A stretch of 64,000 nt of DNA from Nocardioides houyundeii (GCF_002865585.1 NZ_CP025581.1:1674001-1738000), one strand, 5' to 3'. Shown: positions 29,819 to 39,575, counted from the first letter of the stretch. Notes: generated by a model not told the origin, from the letters alone. Program-made: numbers and translations.

Positions 29819-30846
29819 TGTACGACGTCATCTTCGACACGGTGCTGACCCGGGTGGACCCCGAGCGTGCCCACCACGTCGGGTTCGGGGCGATCCGCGC
29901 CGCGCGTCCCCTGACCCGTCGGGTGCTGGGCGCCTGGGAACGCCCGGTCGGCACCCCGGTGACGGCCATGGGCCTCACGTTCCCGCACGTCCTGGGGCTC
30001 GCTGCCGGCTTCGACAAGAACGCCCTCGGCATCGACGCGCTGGCCGGGCTGGGTTTCGGGCACGTGGAGATCGGCACCGTCACCGGGGAGCCGCAGCCGG
30101 GCAACCCCACCCCGCGGCTGTTCCGGCTGCCGGGGGACCGAGCCATCGTCAACCGGATGGGGTTCAACAACGACGGCGCGGAGGCGGTGGCCCGACGGCT
30201 GGCCGCGCGTGGCCGCAACGACGTGGTGGTCGGGGTCAACATCGGCAAGACGAAGGCGGTGCCCGAGGAGTCGGCGATCGGCGACTACCAGAAGAGCGCC
30301 GGCCTGCTCGCGCCGCTCGCCGACTACCTGGTCGTCAACGTCTCCTCGCCCAACACCCCCGGGCTGCGCGACCTGCAGGCGGTGGAGAAGCTGGAGCCCC
30401 TGCTGCGCGCCGTACGGCGGCGCGCCGACGAGGTCGTGGACGACCGTCGGGTGCCGTTGCTGGTCAAGATCGCGCCCGACCTCAGCGACGAGGACGTGCT
30501 CGCGGTGGCGGACCTCACCCTGGCCGTGGGCCTGGACGGCATCAGCGCGACCAACACCACCATCACCCGTGACCGCCTGACCACCGACCCGAGCGAGGTG
30601 GAGCGGATCGGCGCCGGGGGCCTGTCGGGCGCCCCGCTGAGGGCCCGGGCCGAGGAGGTGACGGCGATGCTGCGCCGTCGGGTGGGGCCCGACCTCACCA
30701 TCATCGGAGTCGGCGGCATCAGCACGGTGCCCGAGGCGCGGGCTCGGCTGGCGGCCGGCGCCACCCTCATCCAGGCCTACACCGCCTTCGTCTACGGCGG
30801 ACCGTTGTGGCCCCGGCGGATCGCCCGCGGCCTGGCCGGCGGCTGA
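29818..30846 (+). CDS. pyrD: Dihydroorotate dehydrogenase (quinone), class 2
   Basis: A 342-residue class 2 enzyme, membrane-associated and quinone-linked, which oxidises dihydroorotate to orotate. It has AAGFDKNALGIDALAGLGFG (about 62-81), RMGFNNDGAEAVARRL and the catalytic-serine loop NVSSPNTPGLRDLQ, then ATNTT and VGGISTVPEARA in the FMN-binding C-terminal part. Complete and typical, so it can serve the pathway alone. A second, class 1-like copy lies two genes downstream. Confidence 0.96.
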
Positions 30847-30850
30847 ACCG

Positions 30851-31690
30851 GTGCCGGACGTCGTACCCACTCGGGCGCTGCCGGACCGGGGCCCGGTGCA
30901 CGCCACGGGGGAGGTGCTGGCGACCAGGCGAGCCGGCGCCTACCGCGTCCTGACGCTGGCGGTCCCGGGCATCCCCGAGCGCTTCCGGCCCGGGCAGTTC
31001 GTCGCGGTCTCCCTGGACACCGCGCACCTGGCCCGCCGCCCGCTGTGGATCCACCGGGTCCGCGCCACCGGCACGCACGGGGCGACCCTCGAGGTAGTGG
31101 TGGAGCCGTGCGGGGTGGGAGGCCGGTGGCTCAGCGCCCTGCCGCAGGGCGCCCGGCTGCCGGTCACGGGTCCCCTGGGACGCCCCTTCGCGCTGCCCCG
31201 GGAGTCGGTGCCCTGCCTGCTGGTGGGGGAGGGGTACGCCGCGGCGGCCCTGTTCAGCCTGGCCGAGCGGCTCCGCGACCGGGAGTGCCCCGTCACCATG
31301 CTGGTGGCCGCCCGGGACGAGGCCCATCTCCTCTCCGCGCTGGAGGCGCGCAGGCTGGCCCGCAGCGTGACGGTCGTGACCGAGGACGGCTCCGTGGGAA
31401 GCCGCGGCACGGCCGCGACGCACGTCGGGGCGGCGCTGGACGCCAGCGGTGCCCCCGTCGTGTACGCCGCCGGTGCGGCCTCGACCCTGGCCGTGGTGGC
31501 CCGCGAGGCCAGTGCGCGCGGCGTGAGCTCCCAGGTGGCCCTGGAGCGTCCGATGCCGTGCGCCACCGGCCTGTGCCACGCCTGCGTCGTACCGGTCCTG
31601 GGCGGCGACGGAGGGGTCCTGCAGGTCCGCGCCTGCCTGGAGGGGCCCGCGTTGCCGGGCGACCGCGTGCTGTGGGACGAGCTGGGATGA
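30851..31690 (+). CDS. pyrK: Dihydroorotate dehydrogenase electron-transfer subunit-like protein
   Basis: A 279-residue PyrK-type flavoprotein: ferredoxin-reductase-like FAD domain (RPGQFVAVSLD, RRPLWIHRV), an NAD-binding domain (about 120-230) and a C-terminal 2Fe-2S site with four cysteines, C237, C242, C245 and C262 (CX4CX2CX16C). In class 1B enzymes PyrK passes electrons from PyrD flavin to NAD. The nucleotide loop reads VGEGYAAAALF instead of the common GGGxGxxPL, so NAD binding may be altered. GTG start four bases after pyrD; ATGA overlap with the following PyrD-like gene supports a two-subunit complex. Confidence 0.85.
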   Translation: MPDVVPTRALPDRGPVHATGEVLATRRAGAYRVLTLAVPGIPERFRPGQFVAVSLDTAHLARRPLWIHRVRATGTHGATLEVVVEPCGVGGRWLSALPQGARLPVTGPLGRPFALPRESVPCLLVGEGYAAAALFSLAERLRDRECPVTMLVAARDEAHLLSALEARRLARSVTVVTEDGSVGSRGTAATHVGAALDASGAPVVYAAGAASTLAVVAREASARGVSSQVALERPMPCATGLCHACVVPVLGGDGGVLQVRACLEGPALPGDRVLWDELG

Positions 31691-32640
31691 GCGGGCTCGG
31701 GCTGAGGTCCCCGGTCATGGTCGCGTCGGGCTGCGGAGGGACGGGCCGGGAGCTGGCTCCCTTCACCGACCTCGACGGCCTGGCGTTCGTCACCCGCACG
31801 CTGACCTCGGGCGCCAGGAGCGGCGGCCCGACGCCGCGCCTGGTCGAGTCGCCGAGCGGGTTCCTCAACGCCGTGGGGCTGCACAACCCCGGCCTCACGG
31901 TGTTCTGCGAGACCGAGCTGCGCTGGCTGGTCCGGGCCGGCGCGCAGGTGTTCGTCTCCATCGCCGGCTCCTCGCTCGCCGAGTACGCCGAGCTCTCGCG
32001 CAGCCTGGGCCGCACCCCCGGCATCGCCGGGGTGGAGGTCAACCTCTCGGTGCCCGACCCCGAGGGTGCCGGGGTCTTCGACGCCCGCGAGCCCTACCTG
32101 GCGGCGTCCGCGATCTCCGTGGTGCGCCGCGAGCTGCCCCGTGACCTCCCCGTCCTGGCCAAGCTGCGGCTCGACGTCTCCCGGGCGGTGGAGACGGCCC
32201 GCGCGGTGAGCGAGGCGGGGGCGAGCGCCGTGGTGCTGGGCAACGCGCTGCCGGCCGCGATGCCGGACGGGCGCCCTGCCGGACTGAGCGGCCCTGCGCT
32301 CCGGCCGGTCGCGCTGCGCTGCGTGCTCGAGGTGGTCCGCGCCCTGCCCGGGGTCGCGGTGATCGGGGCGGGCGGGGTCGAGAGCACCGACCACGCCCGG
32401 GAGCACCTGCGCGCCGGCGCGGTCGCGGTCCAGGTCGGCACTGCCCTGCTGCACGACCCCACCACCGTGTCCCGGCTCGTCTCCGACCTGGCGGGAGCCC
32501 CCCACCTGGTGCGCGGCTCGGACTCGGACCACCGGGACCAGCACCACCACCGCGACCTCCACGACCATCACGCCCCAGACCCCCACGACCCCGGGAGAGA
32601 CCATGACCGTCGTACCGACCTTCGGAGCCCGGCTGAGTGA
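31687..32640 (+). CDS. Class 1 dihydroorotate dehydrogenase-like protein, catalytic Cys absent
   Basis: A 317-residue FMN-binding TIM-barrel protein of the class 1B type. Conserved parts are PRLVESPSGFLNAVGLHNPG (50-69, substrate asparagine), AKLRLD (lysine), GLSGPALRPVALR and GAGGVESTDHAREHLRAGA (FMN site). The catalytic-base loop, normally NISCPN, reads NLSVPD here, so V122 replaces the cysteine, and R37 replaces the lysine of the TK motif. Residues 277-317 form a tail with nine His and ten Asp that reads over the pyrF start. It may be a pseudoenzyme or have another substrate, working with the PyrK-like protein before it. Confidence 0.8.
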   Translation: MSGLGLRSPVMVASGCGGTGRELAPFTDLDGLAFVTRTLTSGARSGGPTPRLVESPSGFLNAVGLHNPGLTVFCETELRWLVRAGAQVFVSIAGSSLAEYAELSRSLGRTPGIAGVEVNLSVPDPEGAGVFDAREPYLAASAISVVRRELPRDLPVLAKLRLDVSRAVETARAVSEAGASAVVLGNALPAAMPDGRPAGLSGPALRPVALRCVLEVVRALPGVAVIGAGGVESTDHAREHLRAGAVAVQVGTALLHDPTTVSRLVSDLAGAPHLVRGSDSDHRDQHHHRDLHDHHAPDPHDPGRDHDRRTDLRSPAE

Positions 32641-33439
32641 GGCGATGTCCACCCGTGGGCGGCTGTGCGTGGGCATCGACCCCCACGCGGGGCTGCTGCT
32701 GGAGTGGGGCCTGGGCGACGACGTCGCCGGGTTGGAGAGGTTCGCGATGACGTGCGTCGAGGCGCTCGCTCCGGTGGTCTCGGTGGTGAAGCCGCAGAGC
32801 GCGTTCTACGAGCGGTTCGGCAGCGCCGGGATCGCGGTCCTGGAGCGCGTGGTGGCCGAGTCCCGCGCGGCCGGGGCCCTGGTCCTGCTGGACGTCAAGC
32901 GGGGCGACATCGGCTCCACCACCCGGGCCTACGCCGACGCCTACCTGGATCCGGCCTCCCCGCTGGCCTCGGACGCGATCACCGCCTCGCCCTTCCTGGG
33001 CTTCGGGTCGCTGGACCCGATGGTCGAGGTGGCGCGGCGGCACGGCGGCGGACTCTTCGTGCTGGCTCTGACGTCGAACAAGGAGGGGGCCGAGGTCCAG
33101 TCCGCGGTCTCGGGCGCGGACACGGTGGCCGGCACCGTGCTGGCCAACCTGAGCCGGCTCAACGCCGGTGCCGAGCCGATGGGGGACTTCGGAGCGGTCA
33201 TCGGGGCCACGATCGGCCGACCCGCAGAGGACCTGGACTTCAACGGGCCGATCCTGGCGCCGGGCTTCGGCGCCCAGGGCGGCACGGTGGAGGACCTGCG
33301 CCGGATCTTCGGCGCCTCGGCCTCCCGGGTCCTGCCGAGCACCTCGCGGGAGGTGCTGCGCGCCGGCCCGGACCTGATCTCGCTGCGGGACGCGGCACGT
33401 CGCGGCAACGACGCGATCGCGGTGCTGGGCGAGGGCTGA
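32603..33439 (+). CDS. pyrF: Orotidine 5'-phosphate decarboxylase
   Basis: A 278-residue OMP decarboxylase of the longer actinobacterial type (PyrF subfamily 2), making UMP. It has LCVGIDPHAG near 21-30, the catalytic KxxD segment LLDVKRGDIGSTT (about 94-106) and PGFGAQGG near 222. The start ATG (GGGAGAG upstream) lies inside the last 38 bases of the preceding gene in another frame. It closes the pyrimidine operon; 160 bases follow before the next promoter region. Confidence 0.96.
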   Translation: MTVVPTFGARLSEAMSTRGRLCVGIDPHAGLLLEWGLGDDVAGLERFAMTCVEALAPVVSVVKPQSAFYERFGSAGIAVLERVVAESRAAGALVLLDVKRGDIGSTTRAYADAYLDPASPLASDAITASPFLGFGSLDPMVEVARRHGGGLFVLALTSNKEGAEVQSAVSGADTVAGTVLANLSRLNAGAEPMGDFGAVIGATIGRPAEDLDFNGPILAPGFGAQGGTVEDLRRIFGASASRVLPSTSREVLRAGPDLISLRDAARRGNDAIAVLGEG

Positions 33440-33484
33440 AGCAGCGTACGTGGGGGTGATCACGTGCCCGGGCAGGCCCCGCGA

Positions 33485-33514
33485 TTGCTCGTGGACAGGC
33501 TCTCTGACTAGATT
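33485..33514 (+). promoter_or_regulatory. Candidate promoter of mihF-gmk-rpoZ-coaBC
   Basis: TTGCTC (33485-33490), 18 bases, then TAGATT (33509-33514), in the gap between pyrF and mihF. Confidence 0.45.
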
Positions 33515-33601
33515 GATCGGGCCGTGAGCGGCCGCCTGCCGCAACGGCCTGCGACCCGCTGACGACACGACTTTTGCCTGCCGACGACTAGGACTGCTCA
33601 C

Positions 33602-33922
33602 GTGGCACTGCCTCCCCTCACCCCCGAACAGCGCCTCGCGGCGCTCGACAAGGCTGCCGCCTCCCGCAGGGAGCGCGCGGAGGTGAAGAACCGGCTCAAG
33701 AACTCGGGCGCCTCGATCATCGAGGTGATCCGCGAGGGGCAGGACAACGAGGTGGTCGGCAAGATGCGGGTCGTCGACCTGCTGCAGTCGATGCCCGGCC
33801 TGGGCAAGGTGCGGGCCCGACAGGTGATGGAGCGCCTCGGCATCGCCGAGAGCCGACGGGTCCGCGGGCTCGGCACCAAGCAGGTGGCCGCGCTGGAGCG
33901 CGAGTTCGCCGACGGCGCATGA
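33602..33922 (+). CDS. mihF: Integration host factor, actinobacterial type
   Basis: A 106-residue nucleoid-associated protein of the mIHF family, which bends DNA and is essential in mycobacteria. It starts [18 protein letters not shown], has the basic helix [12 protein letters not shown] and the helix-hairpin-helix-like [18 protein letters not shown] (about 65-82). GTG start. First gene of the group with gmk, rpoZ and coaBC, in the same order as in Mycobacterium; stop and gmk start overlap (ATGA). Confidence 0.95.
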   Translation: MALPPLTPEQRLAALDKAAASRRERAEVKNRLKNSGASIIEVIREGQDNEVVGKMRVVDLLQSMPGLGKVRARQVMERLGIAESRRVRGLGTKQVAALEREFADGA

Positions 33923-34503
33923 GCGCCGTGGGCTCCATACCGGTCTCCCGACTCGTCGTCCTGGCCGGGCCCACCGCCGTCGGCAAGGGCACCGTGGCCG
34001 CCGACGTCCGGCGACGCCACCCCGAGGTCTGGATCTCGGTCTCGGTGACCACCCGGGCGCCGCGGCCCGGCGAGATCGACGGCGTGCACTACCACTTCGT
34101 CGACGATGCCCAGTTCGACGCGATGGTCGCCAACGACGAGCTCCTGGAGTGGGCCTGCGTGCACGGCGCCGCCCGGTACGGCACGCCGCGCGGTCCGGTC
34201 GAGGAGGTGCTGGCCCAAGGTCGCCCGGCGATGCTGGAGATCGACCTGCAGGGGGCCCGCCAGGTCCGCCGGACGATGCCGGAGGCCCTGTTCGTCTTCC
34301 TCAAGCCGCCGTCGTGGGACGAGCTGGTCCGCCGGCTCGTCGGTCGGGGCACCGAGAACGCCGAGGAACGGGCTCGTCGACTGGCCACCGCGCGCGAGGA
34401 GCTGGAGGCCGAAGCGGAGTTCGACGTCACCATCGTGAACCATGAAGTTCACGCTGCGGTCGAGGAGTTGGTAAACTTGATGGTGCTCGACCCCGGGCGT
34501 TGA
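33919..34503 (+). CDS. gmk: Guanylate kinase
   Basis: A 194-residue enzyme phosphorylating GMP to GDP. P-loop GPTAVGKGT (about 18-26), the GMP-binding segment [21 protein letters not shown] (positions about 40-60) and [15 protein letters not shown] region (about 77-87), and the lid [13 protein letters not shown] (about 143-155). Coupled to mihF. Confidence 0.96.
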   Translation: MSAVGSIPVSRLVVLAGPTAVGKGTVAADVRRRHPEVWISVSVTTRAPRPGEIDGVHYHFVDDAQFDAMVANDELLEWACVHGAARYGTPRGPVEEVLAQGRPAMLEIDLQGARQVRRTMPEALFVFLKPPSWDELVRRLVGRGTENAEERARRLATAREELEAEAEFDVTIVNHEVHAAVEELVNLMVLDPGR

Positions 34504-34550
34504 TCCGACTCCGCCCGAACACCCAACTTCGAACCTTGTGAGGCTCACGC

Positions 34551-34871
34551 GTGTCTGCCCCCAACATCGCCGCAGAGGGCGTCACCAACCCCTCGATCGA
34601 CGACCTGCTCACCAAGACCGACAGCAAGTACAAGCTGGTCCTCTACAGCGCCAAGCGCGCCCGGCAGATCAACGCCTACTACTCCCAGCTCGGCGAGGGC
34701 CTGCTGGAGTACGTCGGCCCGCTGGTCGACACCCACGTCCAGGAGAAGCCCCTCTCCATCGCCCTGCGCGAGATCAACGAGGACCTGCTGACCTGTGAGG
34801 ACATCGACCCCGCAGAGCTCGCTGCCGAGGAGGCCGCCAAGGCTTCGGCGGGAGCCACCAGCGCAGAGTGA
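34551..34871 (+). CDS. rpoZ: RNA polymerase omega subunit
   Basis: A 106-residue omega subunit that helps RNA polymerase assembly. It has the conserved [20 protein letters not shown] start (from about 14) and [10 protein letters not shown] (about 35-44). GTG start 47 bases after gmk. The last four bases overlap the coaBC start (GTGA). Confidence 0.96.
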   Translation: MSAPNIAAEGVTNPSIDDLLTKTDSKYKLVLYSAKRARQINAYYSQLGEGLLEYVGPLVDTHVQEKPLSIALREINEDLLTCEDIDPAELAAEEAAKASAGATSAE

Positions 34872-36169
34872 CCAGCTCTGATGATCGTCCCGTCGACCAC
34901 ACGCCCGACCCGGTGAACCCCGTCGACGACCACGAGGCCGTGCTCCCGGAGGGGGCGCGGCCGCGTGTCGTTCTTGGGGTGAGCGGCGGTATCGCCGCCT
35001 ACAAGGCCTGCGAGCTGCTGCGCCGGTTCACCGAGTCCGGCCACGACGTCACCGTGGTCCCCACCGCCGCCGCCCTGGCCTTCGTGGGCGCCCCGACCTG
35101 GGCCGCGCTCTCGGGCAAGCCGGTCTCCAGCGAGGTGTGGACCGACGTGCACCAGGTCCCGCACGTCCGGGTGGGACAGACCGCCGACCTGGTCGTGGTC
35201 GCGCCTGCGACCGCGGACGTCCTCGCCAAGGCGGCGCACGGGCTGGCCGACGACCTGCTCACCAACACCCTGCTGACCGCGCGCTGCCCGGTGGTCTTCG
35301 CCCCCGCGATGCACACCGAGATGTGGGAGCACCCGGCGACCGTGGCCAACGTGGCGACCCTGCGCAGCCGCGGCGCCCTGGTGCTGGAGCCCGCGGAGGG
35401 GCGCTTGACCGGCAAGGACACCGGCAAGGGCCGGCTCCCGGACCCGGCCGAGATCTTCGAGATCGCCTCCGGGGTGCTCCAGCGCGGCGCTGGTGGGGCC
35501 GACCTGGCGGGTCGCACCGTGCTGGTCTCCGCCGGCGGCACCCGTGAGTACCTCGACCCGGTCCGCTTCCTGGGCAACCGGTCCTCGGGACTCCAGGGCT
35601 ATGCGCTCGCCAAGGCGGCCGCCTCGCGGGGTGCTAGCGTCACCCTGGTCAGCGCCAACGTCGCCCTGCCGGACCCCGCCGGGGTGCGCGTGTTGCGGGT
35701 GGAGACCACCGCCGAGATGCGGGACGCCGTGGTGCGGGAAGCCGCACGCTCCGACGCGGTGGTGATGGCTGCGGCGCCCGCCGACTTCCGTCCCGCCGCG
35801 GTGCAGGACGCCAAGATCAAGAAGAGCTCCGACGGGTCCGCGCCCGCGCTGGACCTGGTGCAGAACCCCGACATCCTGGCGGAGATCTCCTCGGCCCGGT
35901 TCCGTCCCGACGCCCTCATCGTGGGCTTCGCCGCCGAGACGGGTGACCAGACGGGCTCGGTGCTGGAGCTGGGCCGGGCCAAGCTCGCGCGCAAGCGCTG
36001 CGACCTGCTCGTCGTCAACGACGTGAGCCAGGGTGCGGTCTTCGGCAGTGCGGACAACGAGGTGGTCATCCTCGGCGCCGACGGCACCTGCGTCGAGGTC
36101 CCGCACGGCCCCAAGTCGCGGGTCGCGCACGCCATCTGGGACGAGATCTCCCGCCGTCTCCAGCCCTGA
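34868..36169 (+). CDS. coaBC: Bifunctional phosphopantothenoylcysteine decarboxylase/synthetase
   Basis: A 433-residue CoaBC (Dfp) making 4'-phosphopantetheine for coenzyme A in two steps. CoaC, N-terminal, flavin-dependent: [16 protein letters not shown], the catalytic His in [19 protein letters not shown] and PAMHTEMW (about residue 151). CoaB, C-terminal from about 215: [19 protein letters not shown] and the lysine-rich KIKKSSDG. An unusual 30-residue acidic N-terminal extension precedes the flavodoxin-like fold. GTG start overlaps rpoZ. Confidence 0.96.
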   Translation: MTSSDDRPVDHTPDPVNPVDDHEAVLPEGARPRVVLGVSGGIAAYKACELLRRFTESGHDVTVVPTAAALAFVGAPTWAALSGKPVSSEVWTDVHQVPHVRVGQTADLVVVAPATADVLAKAAHGLADDLLTNTLLTARCPVVFAPAMHTEMWEHPATVANVATLRSRGALVLEPAEGRLTGKDTGKGRLPDPAEIFEIASGVLQRGAGGADLAGRTVLVSAGGTREYLDPVRFLGNRSSGLQGYALAKAAASRGASVTLVSANVALPDPAGVRVLRVETTAEMRDAVVREAARSDAVVMAAAPADFRPAAVQDAKIKKSSDGSAPALDLVQNPDILAEISSARFRPDALIVGFAAETGDQTGSVLELGRAKLARKRCDLLVVNDVSQGAVFGSADNEVVILGADGTCVEVPHGPKSRVAHAIWDEISRRLQP

Positions 36170-36183
36170 GGATTCGCCCAGTG

Positions 36184-36195
36184 AGACGATCGTCT
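36184..36195. promoter_or_regulatory. Palindrome in the metK promoter region
   Basis: AGACGA-TCGTCT is a perfect 12-base palindrome located where the -35 region of a -10 box TAGTGT (36214-36219) would be, 74 bases before metK. It could be an operator. No SAM riboswitch is seen. Confidence 0.35.
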
Positions 36196-36257
36196 TGCAT
36201 GCTGACGCGGGTCTAGTGTGATCGACCACCATCAACAACCCGGGAGAGAGTGACACC

Positions 36258-37451
36258 GTGGCAGGACGCCTTTTCACGTCTGAGTCGGTGACCGAGGGTC
36301 ACCCCGACAAGATCGCTGACCAGATCAGCGACACCGTGCTCGACTACCTCCTGGCCCACGACCCGGCGAGCCGCGTGGCCGTCGAGACGCTGCTGACCAC
36401 CGGGCTGGTCGTCGTGGCCGGCGAGGTCACCACCACGGCGTACGCGCCCGTGGCCAAGCTGGTGCGCGACAAGATCCTCGAGATCGGCTACGACGCCTCC
36501 GAGAAGGGCTTCGACGGCGCCTCCTGCGGCGTCACCGTGGCCATCGGCGCCCAGTCGCCCGACATCGCCCAGGGTGTCGACGACGCCTACGAGGAGCGTC
36601 ACGACCAGTCCACCGACGAGCTGGACCGTCAGGGCGCCGGCGACCAGGGACTGATGTTCGGCTACGCCTGCGACGACACTCCCGAGCTGATGCCGCTCCC
36701 CATCACCATCGCCCAGCGGCTCGCCGAGCGGCTGTCCCGGGTGCGCAAGGACGGCACGATGCCCAACCTGCGTCCCGACGGCAAGACCCAGGTCACCATC
36801 GAGTACGACGACGACAACCGCCCCGTGCGCGTCGACACGGTCGTGCTCTCCACCCAGCACTCCGAGGACACCGACCTCGCCAAGCTCGAGGACGAGATCC
36901 GGCAGCACGTGATCGACCCCGTCCTGGCGTCGTTCGACATCCCGTCGGCGGGCTACCGGATGCTGGTCAACCCGACCGGCCGGTTCGTCGTCGGAGGACC
37001 GATGGGCGACGCCGGCCTCACCGGTCGCAAGATCATCATCGACACCTACGGCGGCATGGCCCGTCACGGCGGCGGTGCCTTCTCGGGCAAGGACCCCTCG
37101 AAGGTCGACCGCTCCGCGGCGTACGCGATGCGCTGGGTCGCCAAGAACGTCGTGGCCGCCGGGCTCGCCCGTCGCTGCGAGGCCCAGGTCGCCTACGCCA
37201 TCGGCAAGGCCGCCCCCGTGGGCGTCTTCATCGAGACCTTCGGCACCGGGGTGGTCCCGGACTCCAAGATCCAGGAGGCGGTGCTCGAGGTCTTCGACCT
37301 GCGCCCCGCCGCGATCATCCGCGACCTCGACCTGCTGAAGCCGAAGTACGCCCAGACGGCGGCCTACGGCCACTTCGGTCGTGAGCTGCCGGGCTTCACC
37401 TGGGAGATCACCGACCGCGCCGACCAGCTGAAGGCGGCAGCCGGTCTCTGA
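36258..37451 (+). CDS. metK: S-adenosylmethionine synthetase
   Basis: A 397-residue enzyme making SAM from methionine and ATP. Motifs: [20 protein letters not shown] (about 6-25), the loop [12 protein letters not shown] (about 130-141), and the P-loop [20 protein letters not shown] (positions about 272-291). GTG start with GGGAGAG upstream. Single gene, followed 60 bases later by priA. Confidence 0.97.
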   Translation: MAGRLFTSESVTEGHPDKIADQISDTVLDYLLAHDPASRVAVETLLTTGLVVVAGEVTTTAYAPVAKLVRDKILEIGYDASEKGFDGASCGVTVAIGAQSPDIAQGVDDAYEERHDQSTDELDRQGAGDQGLMFGYACDDTPELMPLPITIAQRLAERLSRVRKDGTMPNLRPDGKTQVTIEYDDDNRPVRVDTVVLSTQHSEDTDLAKLEDEIRQHVIDPVLASFDIPSAGYRMLVNPTGRFVVGGPMGDAGLTGRKIIIDTYGGMARHGGGAFSGKDPSKVDRSAAYAMRWVAKNVVAAGLARRCEAQVAYAIGKAAPVGVFIETFGTGVVPDSKIQEAVLEVFDLRPAAIIRDLDLLKPKYAQTAAYGHFGRELPGFTWEITDRADQLKAAAGL

Positions 37452-37511
37452 CCGACTCCGGCCCCCCCGGCCCGCACCGCGGCGTCGGTGGCGACTGGTA
37501 GACACACCCTC

Positions 37512-39533
37512 ATGAGCGCACACGAGGCCGGGCAGCCGGAGATGCTGCCCGGCCTTCGTGCGTCCGTGGCGGACGCCCGGGCCAAGGCCGCCGCCACCCG
37601 ACGCCGCCGGGTCGACGAGGCCGAGCCTGCCGGGACCGACCCCGTGGCCCGGGTCCTGGTCGACGTCCCGCTCGCCCACCTGGACCGGCCCTTCGACTAC
37701 CAGGTGCCGGCCGCGATGGCCGCCAGCGCCGTCCCGGGAGCCCGGGTCAAGGTCCGTTTCGCCGGCCAGGACGTCGACGGCTTCGTGGTGGCCCGTGCGG
37801 CCGGCAGCGACCACCCTGGTCGCCTGACGCCGCTGCGCCGCGTCGTCAGCGCCGAACCGGTGCTGAGCCCCGCGGTGGCCGAGCTCACCGGGGCGGTGGC
37901 AGCCCGCTACGCCGGCGCCCGGGCCGACGTGCTCCGGCTCGCGGTGCCGCCCCGTCATGCCGGCACGGAGTCCGCGCCGGTGGTCGGCGCACCTGACCCT
38001 GCCCCCTGCGACCCGGCCGCGGCAGCCCGCGCCTGGCTCGACCACGACCACGCCGACTCGTGGTTGCAGCAGCTGGGCGACGGCGGGTCGCCCCGGGCGG
38101 TCTGGCAGGCCGTGCCCGGCGCCGACTGGCCGACGCTCCTCGCGCACGCGGCTGCGGTGACGCTGCACGGCGGCCGCGGGGTGCTGGTGTGCGTGCCCGA
38201 CCACCGCGACGTCGTCCGGGTCTCCGCCGCCTTCGAGCAGGTGCTGGGGCCCGGCCAGCACTCGGTGCTCAGCGCCGAGGCCGGGCCGGCCAAGCGGTAC
38301 GGCGCGTTCCTCGAGGTCTCGCGTGGGGTCCACCGAGCGGTGGTCGGCACCCGTTCGGCCGCGTTCGCGCCGGTGCACGACCTGGGCCTGGTCGTCATCT
38401 GGGACGACGGCGACGACCTGCACGCGGAGCCCCGGGCGCCCTACCCCCACACTCGGGAGGTGCTGCTGATGCGCGCCGAGCAGGAGGGCGCCGCGGCCCT
38501 GGTGGGCGGCTGGTCTCGCACCTGCGAGGCGGACTACCTGCTCCGCACCGGGTGGGCGCAGCCGCTGGTCCCGAGCCGGGAGACCGTGCGGGCGCGGGTG
38601 CGGGTCGACGTCGCCCCGGCAGAGGACCGGGCGATCGGGGCGCGCATCCCCGGGGCGGCCCATGCCATGGTGCGCCGCGCGCTGACCGAGGGACCGGTGC
38701 TGGTGCAGACGCCGCGCTCGGGCTATGCGCCGTCGCTGGCGTGCGAACGCTGCCGGACGCCGGCCCGGTGCCGCGTGTGCGCCGGAGGGCTCCAGCTCGC
38801 CGGTCACACCGACCTGCCCACGTGCCGCTGGTGCGGTGCGGTGGAGGACCGCTGGCGCTGTGCCGAGTGCGGGCACCACGGCCTGCGTGCCCCGGTGATC
38901 GGGCGGGACCGGACCGCTGAGGAGCTGGGCCGGATGTTCCCGGGCACCACCATCCGCAGCTCAGGTGGGGAGCGGGTGCTGGACGGAGTCGACTCGCACT
39001 CCCAGGTCGTGGTGGCCACCCCCGGCGCGGAGCCGGTCGCCCTGGGGGGCTATGCCGGGGTGCTGCTGCTGGACACCTGGATGCCCCTGGCCCGCACCGA
39101 CCTGCGCACGGAGGAGGAGGCGTTGCGCCGATGGCTCACCGCGGCCGGACTGGTGCGCGCAGGGGGGCACGTGATGGCGGTGGGCGATCCGGCGCATCCG
39201 GCCCTGCAGGCGCTGGTGCGGTGGGACCCAGCGGGGTTCGCGGCCCGCGAGGTGGAGCAGCGGCGGCAGGCACACCTGCCGCCGGCCGTGCGGCTGGCCA
39301 CCGTCACCGGGGAGCCGGGCGCGGTCGACGACGCGCTGACGCTGCTGGCCCTGCCGGCGGTCGCGGAGGTCCTGGGTCCGGTGCCGGTGGGGGAGTCGGA
39401 GGTGCGTCTTGTGGTGCGGGCGCCCAGGAGCCAGGGAGGGGCGTTGTCCGCGGCCCTGCTGGAGCTGCAGCGGGTGCGCTCGGCCCGCAAGCTCGAGGCG
39501 GTGCGGATCCAGGTCGACCCGCACTCCCTCTGA
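37512..39533 (+). CDS. priA: PriA-like primosomal protein without helicase motifs
   Basis: A 673-residue actinobacterial PriA. The N-terminal DNA-binding domain is recognisable (ARVLVDVPLAHLDRPFDYQVP, about 45-65) and the zinc site has eight cysteines in four CX2C pairs (CERC, CRVC, CRWC, CAEC, about 414-457). Walker A is absent (the GSGKT position reads GGRGVL) and the DEAH box is WDDGDD, so ATPase and helicase activity should be missing, as usual in this phylum. It probably retains fork-structure binding. A 12-bp hairpin lies in codons 5-15. Confidence 0.9.
   Translation: MSAHEAGQPEMLPGLRASVADARAKAAATRRRRVDEAEPAGTDPVARVLVDVPLAHLDRPFDYQVPAAMAASAVPGARVKVRFAGQDVDGFVVARAAGSDHPGRLTPLRRVVSAEPVLSPAVAELTGAVAARYAGARADVLRLAVPPRHAGTESAPVVGAPDPAPCDPAAAARAWLDHDHADSWLQQLGDGGSPRAVWQAVPGADWPTLLAHAAAVTLHGGRGVLVCVPDHRDVVRVSAAFEQVLGPGQHSVLSAEAGPAKRYGAFLEVSRGVHRAVVGTRSAAFAPVHDLGLVVIWDDGDDLHAEPRAPYPHTREVLLMRAEQEGAAALVGGWSRTCEADYLLRTGWAQPLVPSRETVRARVRVDVAPAEDRAIGARIPGAAHAMVRRALTEGPVLVQTPRSGYAPSLACERCRTPARCRVCAGGLQLAGHTDLPTCRWCGAVEDRWRCAECGHHGLRAPVIGRDRTAEELGRMFPGTTIRSSGGERVLDGVDSHSQVVVATPGAEPVALGGYAGVLLLDTWMPLARTDLRTEEEALRRWLTAAGLVRAGGHVMAVGDPAHPALQALVRWDPAGFAAREVEQRRQAHLPPAVRLATVTGEPGAVDDALTLLALPAVAEVLGPVPVGESEVRLVVRAPRSQGGALSAALLELQRVRSARKLEAVRIQVDPHSL
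37525..37555 (+). terminator. Hairpin in the 5' coding end of priA
   Basis: A perfect 12-bp stem (37525-37536 with 37544-37555) with a 7-base loop begins 13 bases after the priA start. Only a weak T tract (TTC) follows. It may end metK transcription or hinder priA translation. Confidence 0.4.
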
Positions 39534-39575
39534 GGCGACCACGGGCAGCAGGTCTGCAGTGCGACGTGCGGCTGC

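Noticed and set aside
36170-36257. SAM riboswitch before metK
   Set aside because: The gap is only 88 bases and none of the conserved SAM aptamer stems are present; only a short palindrome is seen.
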